In this document: positions 41,533 through 50,412 of the stretch, one piece after another
Numbering within the stretch: position 1 is the stretch's first letter
How the letters are laid out: the number at the start of each line of letters is the position of its first letter
DNA from: UMGS1052 sp045580005
Lineage (GTDB): Bacteria; Bacillota; Clostridia; Oscillospirales; CAG-382
Assembly: GCA_045580005.1 (NCBI GenBank)
Contig: JAZNMZ010000012.1
Span: forward strand, 1 to 64,000
Reading direction: 5' to 3'
DNA: 64,000 bases
The notes under the pieces: generated by a model
The model's input: only the letters and a program-made list of their open reading frames with translations
The model's database searches: none
What the model was told of the DNA's origin: nothing
Translations under genes and position numbers: made by a program

Positions 41533-41561
41533 AGCAGTATATTAAACGATAGGTTTATAAT
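41533..41561 (+). promoter_or_regulatory. Promoter for the transaldolase-like gene (poor -35)
   Basis: TATAAT at 41556-41561, but the -35 position (41533-41538, AGCAGT region) is far from consensus, the pattern expected of an activator-dependent promoter. It lies in the 185-bp araC intergenic region. Confidence 0.55.
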
Positions 41562-41593
41562 TAGCTTGTAAGAAAACAAGAGGAGGAAATGTT

Positions 41594-42241
41594 ATGAAAA
41601 TATTTATTGATACAGCCAATGTTGAAGAAATAAGAGCTGCAGCGCGTATGGGCGTTATCTGCGGAGTTACGACAAATCCGTCGCTTATCGCAAAAGAGGG
41701 CCGCGACTTTGTTGAGGTTATAAAGGAAATTACAACTATTGTAAACGGTCCGATAAGCGCTGAGGTAATAAGCCTTGATGCAGAGGGCATGGTAAGAGAG
41801 GCTCACGAGCTTGTTGAAAAAATCAACTGCAAAAACCTTGTTATTAAAATTCCCATGACTCCCGAGGGGCTTGCCGCAGTAAGAGTTCTTTCCTCCGAGG
41901 GAATACACACAAATGTCACTCTCATATTTTCTGCCGCTCAGGCACTTCTTGCCTCAAGGGCCGGTGCGACATTTGTTTCGCCGTTTGTAGGCAGACTTGA
42001 CGACATCGGTGACACAGGTATAAGCCTTATCGAAGAAATCTCAGAGATATTTGCTATACACGAAATAAAAACAGAAATTATTGCCGCAAGTATCCGCAAT
42101 CCCATCCACGCAATCGATGCAGCAAAGGCAGGCGCCGACATTGCAACAATCCCATACAAGGTTATCATGCAGATGACAGGTCATCCTCTCACAGATCTTG
42201 GTATCAAAAAGTTTTTGCAGGACTGGGAGGGCGTAAAATAA
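41594..42241 (+). CDS. Transaldolase / fructose-6-phosphate aldolase family protein
   Basis: Small (215 aa) class I aldolase of the TalC/FSA group. The N-terminal FIDTANVEEIRAAARMGVI, then GVTTNPSLI, and the Schiff-base Lys in NLVIKIPMT are conserved, as is TPFVGRLDD-like SPFVGRLDDIGD. Members act in the pentose phosphate pathway or cleave fructose 6-phosphate; which reaction applies cannot be decided here. The ribosome binding site is GAGGAGG. It is divergent from the araC-type regulator. Confidence 0.95.
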   Translation: MKIFIDTANVEEIRAAARMGVICGVTTNPSLIAKEGRDFVEVIKEITTIVNGPISAEVISLDAEGMVREAHELVEKINCKNLVIKIPMTPEGLAAVRVLSSEGIHTNVTLIFSAAQALLASRAGATFVSPFVGRLDDIGDTGISLIEEISEIFAIHEIKTEIIAASIRNPIHAIDAAKAGADIATIPYKVIMQMTGHPLTDLGIKKFLQDWEGVK

Positions 42242-42251
42242 AACACGCCTC

Positions 42252-42280
42252 TTGAAATATTTTCGTTTTTGCTGTAAAAT
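42252..42280 (+). promoter_or_regulatory. Candidate promoter upstream of the methyltransferase gene
   Basis: TTGAAA (42252-42257), 17-bp spacer, TAAAAT (42275-42280). Expected start near 42287, only 11 nt before the terminator hairpin. Confidence 0.5.
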
Positions 42281-42297
42281 ATAAACGAAGTTTTTCG

Positions 42298-42334
42298 GTC
42301 TGCCGACAGATTTCCTGTCGGCAGACATTTTTTT
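42298..42334 (+). terminator. Strong terminator after the transaldolase-like gene
   Basis: GTCTGCCGACAG (42298-42309) pairs perfectly with CTGTCGGCAGAC (42315-42326), 6-nt or shorter loop, then ATTTTTTT. It ends only 16 nt before the next ATG. Confidence 0.93.
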
Positions 42335-42349
42335 GAAAAGAGAGTTTTT

Positions 42350-43264
42350 ATGAGTAATATAGCAAAAATCGGCATGAGTCAGACCGAAATCCGACACTGC
42401 AACAGTAAAATAATGGAGCTTATGAGCCTTTATCTCAATATGCTTCCAGACGCACTGAGTCCCGATATTATAAAAGAGCTGTCGAAAAGCTGTAATATTC
42501 CGACGAGCCTTGCCTATGCACAGGCTTTTGCCGCAGTATGCGAGCTTGATGTCGACCGACACGACAAGGGCATATTTCATAACTATATCGTGCATATGTT
42601 CCGAGAACTTGACGCGAGCGAATTTGAAAACGACCCATACTACAGGAATATAAGAATTCCAAACGGCAAAACAGGCTTCTGGGAGCTGAAAACAAAAATT
42701 ATCAAGCCCTGCGAAGCGTTTGTCTGCGGAGATATCAGAGTATTTGCTGATGGGCGTATGGTGCCGCAGATAGGCTTTTTTATGAAAGAATTTTCTTACC
42801 CTGCCATCCTTGAGCACGGTCGCGAATGGATGACTCTCATGCCAAATGAAACGGTAACGGTTCTGCCTGTCGCCAGGAAAGCGCACGGCAAGGTTTTGAC
42901 CTATGGGTGTGGTCTTGGGTACTTCGCTTATCTTGCGTCAAATAACGCAGATGTAGACTCTGTGACGGTGGTTGAGCTGAGCGAGTCTGCAGCAGAGCTC
43001 TTCCGCACGCACATACTCCCTCAGTTTCCGAATAAGGAAAAGGTGAATGTAGTGCTCTGCGATGCGTTTGAATATGCCGAGAAGTATTTTGCAAAAGAAA
43101 AATACGACTTTGTCTTTGCAGACATCTGGCACGATGTGACAGATGGCAAGGATATGATGCTAAAACTGAAAGAGTACGAAAAGAAAAGTCCCGATACCGA
43201 GTATTTCTACTGGATCGAGGACACAATAAACTGCTATCTTGACAAAAAATTATGGGAGCTGTAA
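42350..43264 (+). CDS. Class I SAM-dependent methyltransferase-like protein
   Basis: Protein of 304 aa. An N-terminal helical region (about 1-125) without recognised family precedes a Rossmann domain: VLTYGCGLGYFAYLAS (SAM motif I near residue 185), VTVVELSES (acidic motif II), VVLCDAF and FVFADIW. The layout resembles spermidine-synthase-like methyltransferases. No known target domain is seen. A strong terminator lies between the only nearby promoter and the ATG. Function unknown. Confidence 0.75.
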   Translation: MSNIAKIGMSQTEIRHCNSKIMELMSLYLNMLPDALSPDIIKELSKSCNIPTSLAYAQAFAAVCELDVDRHDKGIFHNYIVHMFRELDASEFENDPYYRNIRIPNGKTGFWELKTKIIKPCEAFVCGDIRVFADGRMVPQIGFFMKEFSYPAILEHGREWMTLMPNETVTVLPVARKAHGKVLTYGCGLGYFAYLASNNADVDSVTVVELSESAAELFRTHILPQFPNKEKVNVVLCDAFEYAEKYFAKEKYDFVFADIWHDVTDGKDMMLKLKEYEKKSPDTEYFYWIEDTINCYLDKKLWEL

Positions 43265-43277
43265 AGCTCCCTTTTTT
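43254..43277 (+). terminator. Terminator overlapping the methyltransferase stop codon
   Basis: GGGAGCT (43254-43260) pairs with AGCTCCC (43265-43271), the stop TAA is in the loop, and T's follow. Confidence 0.88.
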
Positions 43278-43279
43278 GC

Positions 43280-44074
43280 TCAGAACAATAATTTTTCTAT
43301 CGCCTTGCCGACTCCGCCGTCAAGCTCGCTTGCCGTCACAAATGTGCACATTTTCTTTATGCTGTCGGCGGCATTGTCTGTTGCAACCGAAATTGCCGCG
43401 TAAGAGAGCATCTCTGTATCGTTGATACTGTCGCCCATAGCAATGCTGCGCTCGCGCGGAATGCCGACATAGTCGAGCACCCTCTTTATTCCGGTTGCTT
43501 TGGTACAGCCGTGCATTGCCGCCTCGCCGAAATGCTCCCTGCAATAAAGGTGAAGTCTTGAGTTAATCAAATCGTAGTACTCGCCCTCAAGCTCTCTGTC
43601 TATTGTAATCTTGGAAACAAAATCGTCGCCGAGCTTCTCGCAAAACTCGTCTGTCGAGCTTATATGTGTCCAGACAGGAGAAAGGTCGACTTTAGGGTCA
43701 TAGGCAATTCTTGTCTTTATTCCCTGAAAGCGGCAGGGTTTTTTGTTCTCCAGAATAAAAGAAAGAATTTCTTCAAGGATTTCCTTTGATATCGGGCAGT
43801 TGAAGATAGTCCTGTCCCCTACAATAATGTTTGAGCCGTTGCCCGTTATCATTCCGTCAAAGGTAACATCCTCAAAGAGTGCCGGCGGCAAAAATGCATA
43901 GCCGCGTCCCGTGTTTATAAAAACCTTGTGCCCTGCGGCGCGTGCTTTGTTTATCATTTGAATATTGTATTCCGGGATTGTCTCGCGTTCTTTTTCGACA
44001 GGTCTGCCGTGCTTCATCAGTGTTCCGTCGATATCAAGGAAGATCGCGTGGGGTTTTGCTTTATCGGTAATCAT
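43280..44074 (-). CDS. HAD hydrolase, Cof family
   Basis: Phosphatase of 264 aa with a type IIB cap. Motif I FLDIDGTL (nucleophile Asp) lies near residue 14, motif II FINTGRGY, motif III/IV Lys and GDSINDTEML near residue 218. Such enzymes act on sugar phosphates, flavin phosphates or pyridoxal phosphate; the exact substrate is unknown. It follows the chromate transporter pair by 10 nt on the same strand. Confidence 0.93.
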   Translation of the reverse strand: MITDKAKPHAIFLDIDGTLMKHGRPVEKERETIPEYNIQMINKARAAGHKVFINTGRGYAFLPPALFEDVTFDGMITGNGSNIIVGDRTIFNCPISKEILEEILSFILENKKPCRFQGIKTRIAYDPKVDLSPVWTHISSTDEFCEKLGDDFVSKITIDRELEGEYYDLINSRLHLYCREHFGEAAMHGCTKATGIKRVLDYVGIPRERSIAMGDSINDTEMLSYAAISVATDNAADSIKKMCTFVTASELDGGVGKAIEKLLF

Positions 44075-44084
44075 TTTGTTTTCC

Positions 44085-44666
44085 TCAGAGTTTAAATATT
44101 ATGCCAAGTATAGCACCTATAGCCACGAACCATATCGGGTGGAGCTTGTTGAATTTTGCATATACGGCAGTAAGCAAAACGAATATCACCGCGGCAACAT
44201 AGTTTAACGACAAAAACTCACCGTTCTGCCCAAGATGTGCCACAGCTGCCACGAATACGCTTGTCATAGCTCCTGTAATAAGTCCGGAGACCGCAGGTCT
44301 TATACCGTAAAAGGCATTTTGAACATATATATTTGTCTTGAATTTTTCTAAAAAGCGGTAGATAACACAGATAACTATTATCGCAGGCACAATAATTCCA
44401 AGCGTTGCAATAGCTCCGCCGAGTATTCCCTGGCAGATACCTCCCTGTTCGGCTCCTGCCCTATAGCCTGCGTAGGTTGCCATATTGACGCCGATAGGTC
44501 CGGGGGTAGACTCTGCAACAGCTATCATATCCGACAGCTGCTCAACTGTGAACCATGGGTACTTCTGCGCTATCGCCTTTAAAAATGGAATTGTAGCAAG
44601 GCCGCCTCCCACAGAGAAAAGTCCCACCTTGAAAAATTCATAAAAAAGTGCAAGAAAGGTGCTCAT
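44085..44666 (-). CDS. Chromate transporter family protein, half-size (second copy)
   Basis: Six-helix membrane protein of 193 aa, one CHR domain of the ChrA family. The family start FFKVGLFSVGGGLATIPFL and the loop PGPIGVNMATYAGYRAG are present. Short CHR proteins function as pairs encoded side by side. Its ATG overlaps the stop of the first copy (ATGA). The transported anion (chromate, sulfate or other) cannot be inferred from the family in anaerobes. Confidence 0.93.
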   Translation of the reverse strand: MSTFLALFYEFFKVGLFSVGGGLATIPFLKAIAQKYPWFTVEQLSDMIAVAESTPGPIGVNMATYAGYRAGAEQGGICQGILGGAIATLGIIVPAIIVICVIYRFLEKFKTNIYVQNAFYGIRPAVSGLITGAMTSVFVAAVAHLGQNGEFLSLNYVAAVIFVLLTAVYAKFNKLHPIWFVAIGAILGIIFKL

Positions 44667-45229
44667 TTGTCGCTCTCCTTTCTGCTCTGTGCTTTTTTCG
44701 CCGACACAGCCTTTGCGATTACTCCCGCAGCTGCCGCAACAACAACTGCGATTATGGGAGACACATCAAAGAATACCGTCACCACAAAAGCGCCTACCGC
44801 AAGAAGAGCTGTGAAAATGTCCTTGACATTCTTGCGGAAAAGCTGATAAACAGTAACCGCCACAAGCGCGCATACCGCAACGCGGATACCCGACAAGGCA
44901 TGCGCAACATAAGGATTTTCGGCAAAAGCACCGATAAATGCGGCGATAATTGTAATTATAACGATTGACGGAAAGACAACGCCGAGTGTTGCAGCTGCAG
45001 CACCTGCAGCGCCCTTTTTCTTACAGCCGACAAAGGAAGCGGTATTTACCGCAATAACGCCCGGCGTACACTGTGCAACCGCATAATAATCGAGTATGTC
45101 CTCCTCGGTGCACCAAGATTTCTTTTCGACAAGCTCCTTTTTAAACATCGGCATCATAGCGTATCCGCCGCCGAAGGTGAGCGCTCCTATTCTTGCAAAG
45201 GTAAGAAACAGGTCAAGATAAATGTTCAT
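44663..45229 (-). CDS. Chromate transporter family protein, half-size (first copy)
   Basis: Six-helix membrane protein of 188 aa with a single CHR domain. The signature FARIGALTFGGGYAMMPMF and the following TPGVIAVNTASFVG match the partner gene's motifs but the two copies are clearly diverged, as expected of an antiparallel heterodimer. Ribosome binding site AAGAGGT. Driven by the promoter at 45263-45291; the HAD gene is the third member of the unit. Confidence 0.93.
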   Translation of the reverse strand: MNIYLDLFLTFARIGALTFGGGYAMMPMFKKELVEKKSWCTEEDILDYYAVAQCTPGVIAVNTASFVGCKKKGAAGAAAATLGVVFPSIVIITIIAAFIGAFAENPYVAHALSGIRVAVCALVAVTVYQLFRKNVKDIFTALLAVGAFVVTVFFDVSPIIAVVVAAAAGVIAKAVSAKKAQSRKESDK

Positions 45230-45262
45230 TTTTTACCTCTTTTTCTAATATTTCCAAATAGA

Positions 45263-45291
45263 ATTTTACCACTTTTGCACAGTTAAGTCAA
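45263..45291 (-). promoter_or_regulatory. Promoter for the chromate transporter unit
   Basis: On minus, TTGACT (45291-45286), 17-bp spacer, TAAAAT (45268-45263). Confidence 0.85.
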
Positions 45292-45317
45292 TACGCTTTT
45301 TTGTCGCAAACAAATAT

Positions 45318-45346
45318 TTGACTTTTTTTATTATTTCTGTTAAAAT
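45318..45346 (+). promoter_or_regulatory. Promoter for the phosphohexomutase gene
   Basis: TTGACT (45318-45323), 17-bp spacer, TAAAAT (45341-45346) with TG at 45338-45339. Divergent from the chromate unit. Confidence 0.85.
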
Positions 45347-45377
45347 ATAATTAAATAAAAAGTGAAGGAGAATTCTC

Positions 45378-47093
45378 ATGTCAGAAGTAATGAACAAGTA
45401 TGATTTATGGCTCGCCAATGCCACCGAGGACGAAGCTCTCATCGAGGAGCTCAAGTCTATCAGGGACAACGAGGAGGAAATTTTTGATAGATTCTATACC
45501 GAACTCGAATTCGGCACGGCAGGTCTTCGCGGTGTTATAGGTGCAGGCGACAACCGCATGAATATCTACACCGTCGGCAAAGCGACTCAGGGGCTTGCAG
45601 ATTACATCAAGAGCAAAAAGCCAGGCGGCAGCGTTGCTATCTCGTATGACTCGAGAATAAACTCCATTCTTTTTGCAAAAAGAGCTGCAGGTGTTCTTGC
45701 GGCAAACGGAATTAAGGTATATATCTCGCCAGTGCTCGAGCCGACCCCCGTTCTTTCGTTTATGGTGCGCCACTATGGGTGTGATGCAGGTATTATGATT
45801 ACGGCAAGCCACAACCCCGCAAAGTACAACGGCTACAAGTGCTACGGTCCCGACGGATGTCAGATGACAGACGATGACGCAAACGCCACAACTGAGTTTA
45901 TCCGCAAGGTAGACACTTTCGCCGGCATAAAGCATATTGATTTTGAAAAAGCTCTTTCGGACGGTATCATCGAATATACAGACGACGCTATGCTTGAGGA
46001 ATACTACAAGTGCGTTCTTTCCTGTCAGATAAATCCCGGCATCTGCGCACAGTCTGGTATCAATATTCTCTTCTCGCCCCTCAACGGCACGGGCAATATT
46101 CCCGTGCGCGAGATACTCGGCAGAATCGGCGTAAAGGTAGGCGTTGTATCAGAGCAGGAGCTTCCCGACGGCAACTTCCCCACAACACCTTTCCCGAACC
46201 CCGAATTCTCTCAGGTATTTGACTGTGCAAGAGAGATTGCAAAAACCGAAAAGCCCGACCTTATTCTTGCAACAGACCCCGACTGCGACAGAGTGGGTAT
46301 TGCCGTGAGAAACGAAAAGGGCGAATATGAGCTTATGACAGGTAACGAAGTGGGTTGTATGCTTCTTTACTACATTCTCGAATGCAGAAGCGCCGCGGGC
46401 ACTCTTCCCGAGGGTGCAATAGCTGTAAAATCCATTGTTACCTCCGACCTTGCAGGCAAGGTTGCGCAGCACTTCGGCTGCCGTATGGTGAATATACTCA
46501 CAGGCTTTAAGTACATAGGCGAGCAGATAAAGCTGCTCGAAAAAGACAGCAGAGAAAACCTATACCAGCTCGGCTTTGAAGAAAGCTACGGTTATCTTTC
46601 CAAAGGCTATGTGCGCGACAAGGACGCTGTCAACGCCTCTATGCTCATTGTTGAAATGGCAGCATACTGCAAGAAGAACGGCATGACACTTCTCGACTAT
46701 ATGCAGAAGATTTACAGCCAGTTCGGTGTATACAAGCACAAGATAATCTCGGCCTCTTTTGACGGCGAAAAGGGTATGCTCAAGATGAAAGATATTATGT
46801 CCTCGCTGAGAAACTCTCCCCCTGCGGCTATTGCAGGACTTGAGGTGGTAAGAATATGTGACTATCTCACAGGAGCCGATATTGATGTTCTGTCGGGCAA
46901 GCAGGAAACAATCAATCTCCCCAGAGCAAATGTATATTCTATGTTCCTTGAGGGAGACTGCTCGGTTATCATCCGTCCATCGGGTACTGAGCCTAAGATA
47001 AAGGCATATCTCAACGCCTGCGCTCCAAGCTTTGACAAGGCAAACGAAATTATATCCGAGCTTCAGAAATACACAGATGTAATATTCGGATAA
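45378..47093 (+). CDS. Phosphoglucomutase/phosphomannomutase (PGM2-like)
   Basis: Alpha-D-phosphohexomutase of 571 aa converting hexose 1- and 6-phosphates, linking glycolysis with nucleotide-sugar and cell-wall synthesis. Signatures are FGTAGLRG near residue 48, the phosphoserine loop ITASHNPAKYNGYK near residue 140, the metal loop DPDCDRVGIAV, a sugar-binding GFEESYGYL and the phosphate-binding RPSGTEPKIK near the C-terminus. The length fits PGM2-like Firmicutes enzymes. Ribosome binding site GAAGGAG. Transcribed alone with its own promoter and terminator. Confidence 0.96.
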   Translation: MSEVMNKYDLWLANATEDEALIEELKSIRDNEEEIFDRFYTELEFGTAGLRGVIGAGDNRMNIYTVGKATQGLADYIKSKKPGGSVAISYDSRINSILFAKRAAGVLAANGIKVYISPVLEPTPVLSFMVRHYGCDAGIMITASHNPAKYNGYKCYGPDGCQMTDDDANATTEFIRKVDTFAGIKHIDFEKALSDGIIEYTDDAMLEEYYKCVLSCQINPGICAQSGINILFSPLNGTGNIPVREILGRIGVKVGVVSEQELPDGNFPTTPFPNPEFSQVFDCAREIAKTEKPDLILATDPDCDRVGIAVRNEKGEYELMTGNEVGCMLLYYILECRSAAGTLPEGAIAVKSIVTSDLAGKVAQHFGCRMVNILTGFKYIGEQIKLLEKDSRENLYQLGFEESYGYLSKGYVRDKDAVNASMLIVEMAAYCKKNGMTLLDYMQKIYSQFGVYKHKIISASFDGEKGMLKMKDIMSSLRNSPPAAIAGLEVVRICDYLTGADIDVLSGKQETINLPRANVYSMFLEGDCSVIIRPSGTEPKIKAYLNACAPSFDKANEIISELQKYTDVIFG

Positions 47094-47110
47094 AAGCACT
47101 TTAAAATCAA

Positions 47111-47143
47111 AAAGACAGATAGTTTTCACTATCTGTCTTTTTT
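47111..47143 (+). terminator. Bidirectional terminator between convergent genes
   Basis: AAAGACAGATAG (47111-47122) pairs with CTATCTGTCTTT (47129-47140), 6-nt loop, T's on both strands. Confidence 0.92.
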
Positions 47144-47185
47144 GTCTGGCTGTAGTCTGTGTTTTATTAAGGCGCGTAGTGAATG

Positions 47186-48814
47186 TTATTTTACACGCTT
47201 TGCGATTTCTGCGTTTATTCTCTCACGCATACAAAGGATATAATCAGCGTCGTGAGGGTAGTTTGCAAAGGTTAGAGGCTCAATACCATCCTCAAGGATT
47301 TCCATAACCTTTTCCCTGCCTGCAAGCTTCTCTAACATCTGCATAGCACGCAGGTCCTGGAGAGCCTCGTGGAATACAACAAGTCTTATTGACTCAAGAG
47401 CCTTGCCGTCGTTTGACGGATATACCTTAAACGGGTCGCCGCCCTGGAAGCGTCCGTCAGCGTCGGAACATACATAGGGATTTATAGGATACTGCGAGAG
47501 TGTGGAATAATAGAAGTTGTATCCCCACTGCAGAAATCCTGCGATATTGAATTTATAAAGCTGTGTTGCAATAATTCTGTTTCGTGCCGAGGGCATTGAG
47601 ATAAACTGATTGGAAACAGCTATCTGCTGACCGGTGCAGTAGTATGTCCAGAGGTTGGGGACCTTATTCTCAAGGAAAGGCTCGATCAAGTCATTCGACG
47701 GAACGGGGAAAGTAACAGCTCCGTTTGCATAATATTCATAGTGGCTGAGCGCGTCCATAATAACATAGTCCTTGAGGATATTCTGAACGATCTTGCGGCA
47801 CTTGCTGTAGTTTGCGATAGCCTCGTCTGTCTGGGGCTCATCCGAAATGTGGAAGTAGCAGCGCTTGTCAACTCCACGCTTTTTGAGATGATTAACAAGC
47901 GACTTTACAAAAGACCTCAAGAACTTCTTGTACTCGGGACCCATAGAGTCTGTATCCCAGCCGAAAATGCGCTTATACTCGCCGTCAACTGTTGCCATAA
48001 CCTTGGGAGCCGCCTTTGCTCCCCACTGTGTGAACAGGTGCGAAATTTCGTAATATTTTACGCCGCAGCGCTCGCAAATATCAAGCCATCTGTCGAGCTT
48101 TGCGTAGCTATAACGGTACACGCCGTTTGTAACCTTGATATCAACAAGCTGTACCGTCGGGCGCTCGCCGCCGATTGCCGTATCAAGTGGAGGGGTAAGA
48201 ACGGGAGTAAGGAACATATTCATGCCGTAGTTTACTGCCTGAGAAATGAAGTTCTCGATAATCTCCCAGTGGCGCTCGCTAAATACCTCTACATTGTAGT
48301 AGGAGGCAAGACAGTCGGAGTGGAACCAGTTTGTAACGGTAAGAGTCTGCTCGGGAAGCTCGGCGTCGAGTACATCAAGAGTGAATGTCGCCTTGCCGAT
48401 ACTCTTTTCGTCGAGGTCAACAAGCTCTATTTTTATCTCGTGCTTGCCGACCTTGCCCTTGGACTCCACAAAGAACCAGAACGCCTCGGCACAGCCGAAG
48501 TTTATGTAAAAGTGCTTTGTAAGATCGCAGGGCTCGAGAAAGTCAGGATAAAGGCCTGGCAGCTTGCTTATATGATTGTCATCACCAGGAAGCTCCTCGG
48601 GGCATCTTACGGGTATCTGGCGCACGCGGCTGACTCTGAACTCAAGGTCTGTGTCAACCTTTATATAAAAGCCGCATTTTGCCGCACTCGACAGTGCAAG
48701 CTGGAACGAGAATCGCTCGTTTTTCATAGCGGTTGCGCTACTGCAGCCTTTTTTTGCCTGAAGACTGTCACTGTCCATAAATTTTTCGAGTGAAGATAAA
48801 AGTTTGATTTTCAT
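47186..48814 (-). CDS. Glycoside hydrolase GH123-like (DUF4091) protein
   Basis: Protein of 542 aa with an N-terminal beta-sandwich and a C-terminal TIM-barrel DUF4091 domain, related to GH123 beta-N-acetylgalactosaminidases. The active-site Asp-Glu pair is visible in YFHISDEPQ near residue 330. The late segment GGDPFKVYPSNDGKALESIR matches the DUF4091 end. There is no signal peptide, so it is probably cytoplasmic and acts on imported oligosaccharides (inference). The ATG has an AAAGGATC site. No transporter gene is adjacent. Confidence 0.85.
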   Translation of the reverse strand: MKIKLLSSLEKFMDSDSLQAKKGCSSATAMKNERFSFQLALSSAAKCGFYIKVDTDLEFRVSRVRQIPVRCPEELPGDDNHISKLPGLYPDFLEPCDLTKHFYINFGCAEAFWFFVESKGKVGKHEIKIELVDLDEKSIGKATFTLDVLDAELPEQTLTVTNWFHSDCLASYYNVEVFSERHWEIIENFISQAVNYGMNMFLTPVLTPPLDTAIGGERPTVQLVDIKVTNGVYRYSYAKLDRWLDICERCGVKYYEISHLFTQWGAKAAPKVMATVDGEYKRIFGWDTDSMGPEYKKFLRSFVKSLVNHLKKRGVDKRCYFHISDEPQTDEAIANYSKCRKIVQNILKDYVIMDALSHYEYYANGAVTFPVPSNDLIEPFLENKVPNLWTYYCTGQQIAVSNQFISMPSARNRIIATQLYKFNIAGFLQWGYNFYYSTLSQYPINPYVCSDADGRFQGGDPFKVYPSNDGKALESIRLVVFHEALQDLRAMQMLEKLAGREKVMEILEDGIEPLTFANYPHDADYILCMRERINAEIAKRVK

Positions 48815-48889
48815 AGTTTGGATCCTTTCATTTTATTTTACTTGAATTGTTTTTCTATCAAATCGCAGCTCCTGCTGTGGGTTTTGCTT

Positions 48890-50266
48890 TTATTTGCGAC
48901 AAAGCAGCACACAGCACTCAACATGCCCCGTTCTCGGGAACATATCGACGCCGGCAATTCGCTTTGCTACATATCCGCAGTCTGCGAAGACTGCAAGATC
49001 GCGCGCGAGTGTTGCGGGGTTGCAGGATATATAGACAACTCTGTCTGCTCCGAAAGAAGAAATCTTGCGCACAGCGTCCTCTCCGCAGCCCTTGCGGGGT
49101 GGGTCTACCACGATACAGTCGGGACTATACTCCAAAAGCTTTGGTGAATCAAGAGCTTCTGTCGCGTCAAGACACAGAAATTCCGCTTTAACACCATTAA
49201 GCTCTGCATTGTAGGCAGCATCGATCGTCGCTTCTTTTGAAATTTCAACACCTACAAGTCTTACTCCCGATTCTGCAAGAATAATTCCGATAGTGCCCGT
49301 GCCGCAATAAAGGTCAAATAAAGTTTCGCCCTCCTTGATGTCGGCAAACTCTTTTGCAAGAGAGTAAAGACGCTCGGTCTGTGCATGATTCACCTGATAG
49401 AATGCTGCAGGTGCGATTCTGAACTTTTTGCCGCATAGGGTATCATAAAGATATCCGTCGCCCCAAAGCGTGCGCCAGCTCTTGCCAAGCACGGCGTTGC
49501 CCGAGGTGGTGTTGATGTTTATCATCACGCCGCAGATTTGCGGAAAAGTCTCGGTGATATATCTCATAAGCTCGCTCTCGCACTGCTCGCCCAGAGTCCT
49601 GCCGTTTATAACGATGCTTAGAAGAACACTTCCGTCCTGAGAGCTTCTCATATAAATACTGCGAAGAAGTCCCTCTCCCTTTTCCTCGTCGTAAACTGAG
49701 AGCTTTCTACTCTCAAAAAATTCTATGCACTTATCCTTGATACTCGAAAAAATCTTATTGCCGATAAGACACTCGTCGTGCTCAACAATTCTATGTGACA
49801 TCGACGCATAAAAACCGCTGATAATTCTGCCCGTCTTGTCCATGTCTATCGGGTAGACTGCCTTATTTCTGTAAAAATCCGTGCTATTCGCGGGATAAAA
49901 CTCATCGACGCGAAGGCTGAGTCCTGCGATATGCGAGAAGCTGTCATCAATCATAGCTCGTTTGATTTGGGATTCCTTGCCATAATCTATGTGAGAGAAA
50001 GTGCAACCGCCGCACTTTGTCATATATTTACAGCCTGTATCTATCCTGTAGGGTGATTTTTCGAGAATTTGTTCAATTTTGCCGACAGAATAGTTCTTCG
50101 CGTTCTTTATAATACGGACAGACAAAAGGTCGCCCTCGGCGCTGCAGGGTACAAAAACCACGCAACCGTCGACACGGGCAATACCGCTGCCGTTGCCGCA
50201 CATATTTTCGATGCGAAGTGTGTATATTTTGTTCTTTTCAAGAATGTTTTTTCTTTTTTCTGACAT
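48890..50266 (-). CDS. 23S rRNA (uracil-C5)-methyltransferase, RlmD/RlmCD type
   Basis: TrmA/RumA family enzyme of 458 aa making 5-methyluridine in 23S rRNA. An N-terminal TRAM domain (about 10-70) is followed by four iron-sulfur cysteines in DTGCKYMTKCGGCTF and nearby, the SAM motif LFDLYCGTGTIGI, the DPPRKGCG motif and the catalytic Cys in YISCNPATLARDL. In Firmicutes one enzyme may methylate both U747 and U1939, so the exact target is open. Consensus promoter at 50297-50325. Confidence 0.95.
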   Translation of the reverse strand: MSEKRKNILEKNKIYTLRIENMCGNGSGIARVDGCVVFVPCSAEGDLLSVRIIKNAKNYSVGKIEQILEKSPYRIDTGCKYMTKCGGCTFSHIDYGKESQIKRAMIDDSFSHIAGLSLRVDEFYPANSTDFYRNKAVYPIDMDKTGRIISGFYASMSHRIVEHDECLIGNKIFSSIKDKCIEFFESRKLSVYDEEKGEGLLRSIYMRSSQDGSVLLSIVINGRTLGEQCESELMRYITETFPQICGVMININTTSGNAVLGKSWRTLWGDGYLYDTLCGKKFRIAPAAFYQVNHAQTERLYSLAKEFADIKEGETLFDLYCGTGTIGIILAESGVRLVGVEISKEATIDAAYNAELNGVKAEFLCLDATEALDSPKLLEYSPDCIVVDPPRKGCGEDAVRKISSFGADRVVYISCNPATLARDLAVFADCGYVAKRIAGVDMFPRTGHVECCVLLCRK

Positions 50267-50296
50267 TTTTTCTCCAAAAACCTTTTCTTACATACC

Positions 50297-50325
50297 ATTT
50301 TATATCAAATTTGCGTTTCTGTCAA
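50297..50325 (-). promoter_or_regulatory. Promoter for the uracil methyltransferase gene
   Basis: On minus, TTGACA (50325-50320), 17-bp spacer, TAAAAT (50302-50297). Confidence 0.85.
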
Positions 50326-50373
50326 TGGTATTTGGAATAATTGCAAAAGATTTTGCTTTTGTTTTTGAAAGAC

Positions 50374-50402
50374 AAAAAAACAGGCTCTTTCGAGCCTGTT
50401 TT
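50374..50402 (-). terminator. Terminator of the large secreted protein gene
   Basis: On minus, AACAGGCTC (50400-50392 side) pairs with GAGCCTGTT (50387-50379 side), 4-nt loop, then seven T. Confidence 0.92.
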
Positions 50403-50412
50403 AGTTGTAACA

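Noticed and set aside
42041..42886. 281-codon open frame on minus across two plus-strand genes and a terminator
   Set aside because: It spans a strong terminator and two recognised genes; no ribosome binding site.
47741..48793. 350-codon open frame on plus, opposite the GH123-like gene
   Set aside because: Shadow frame of a well-supported gene; composition is Cys/Leu-rich and without motifs.
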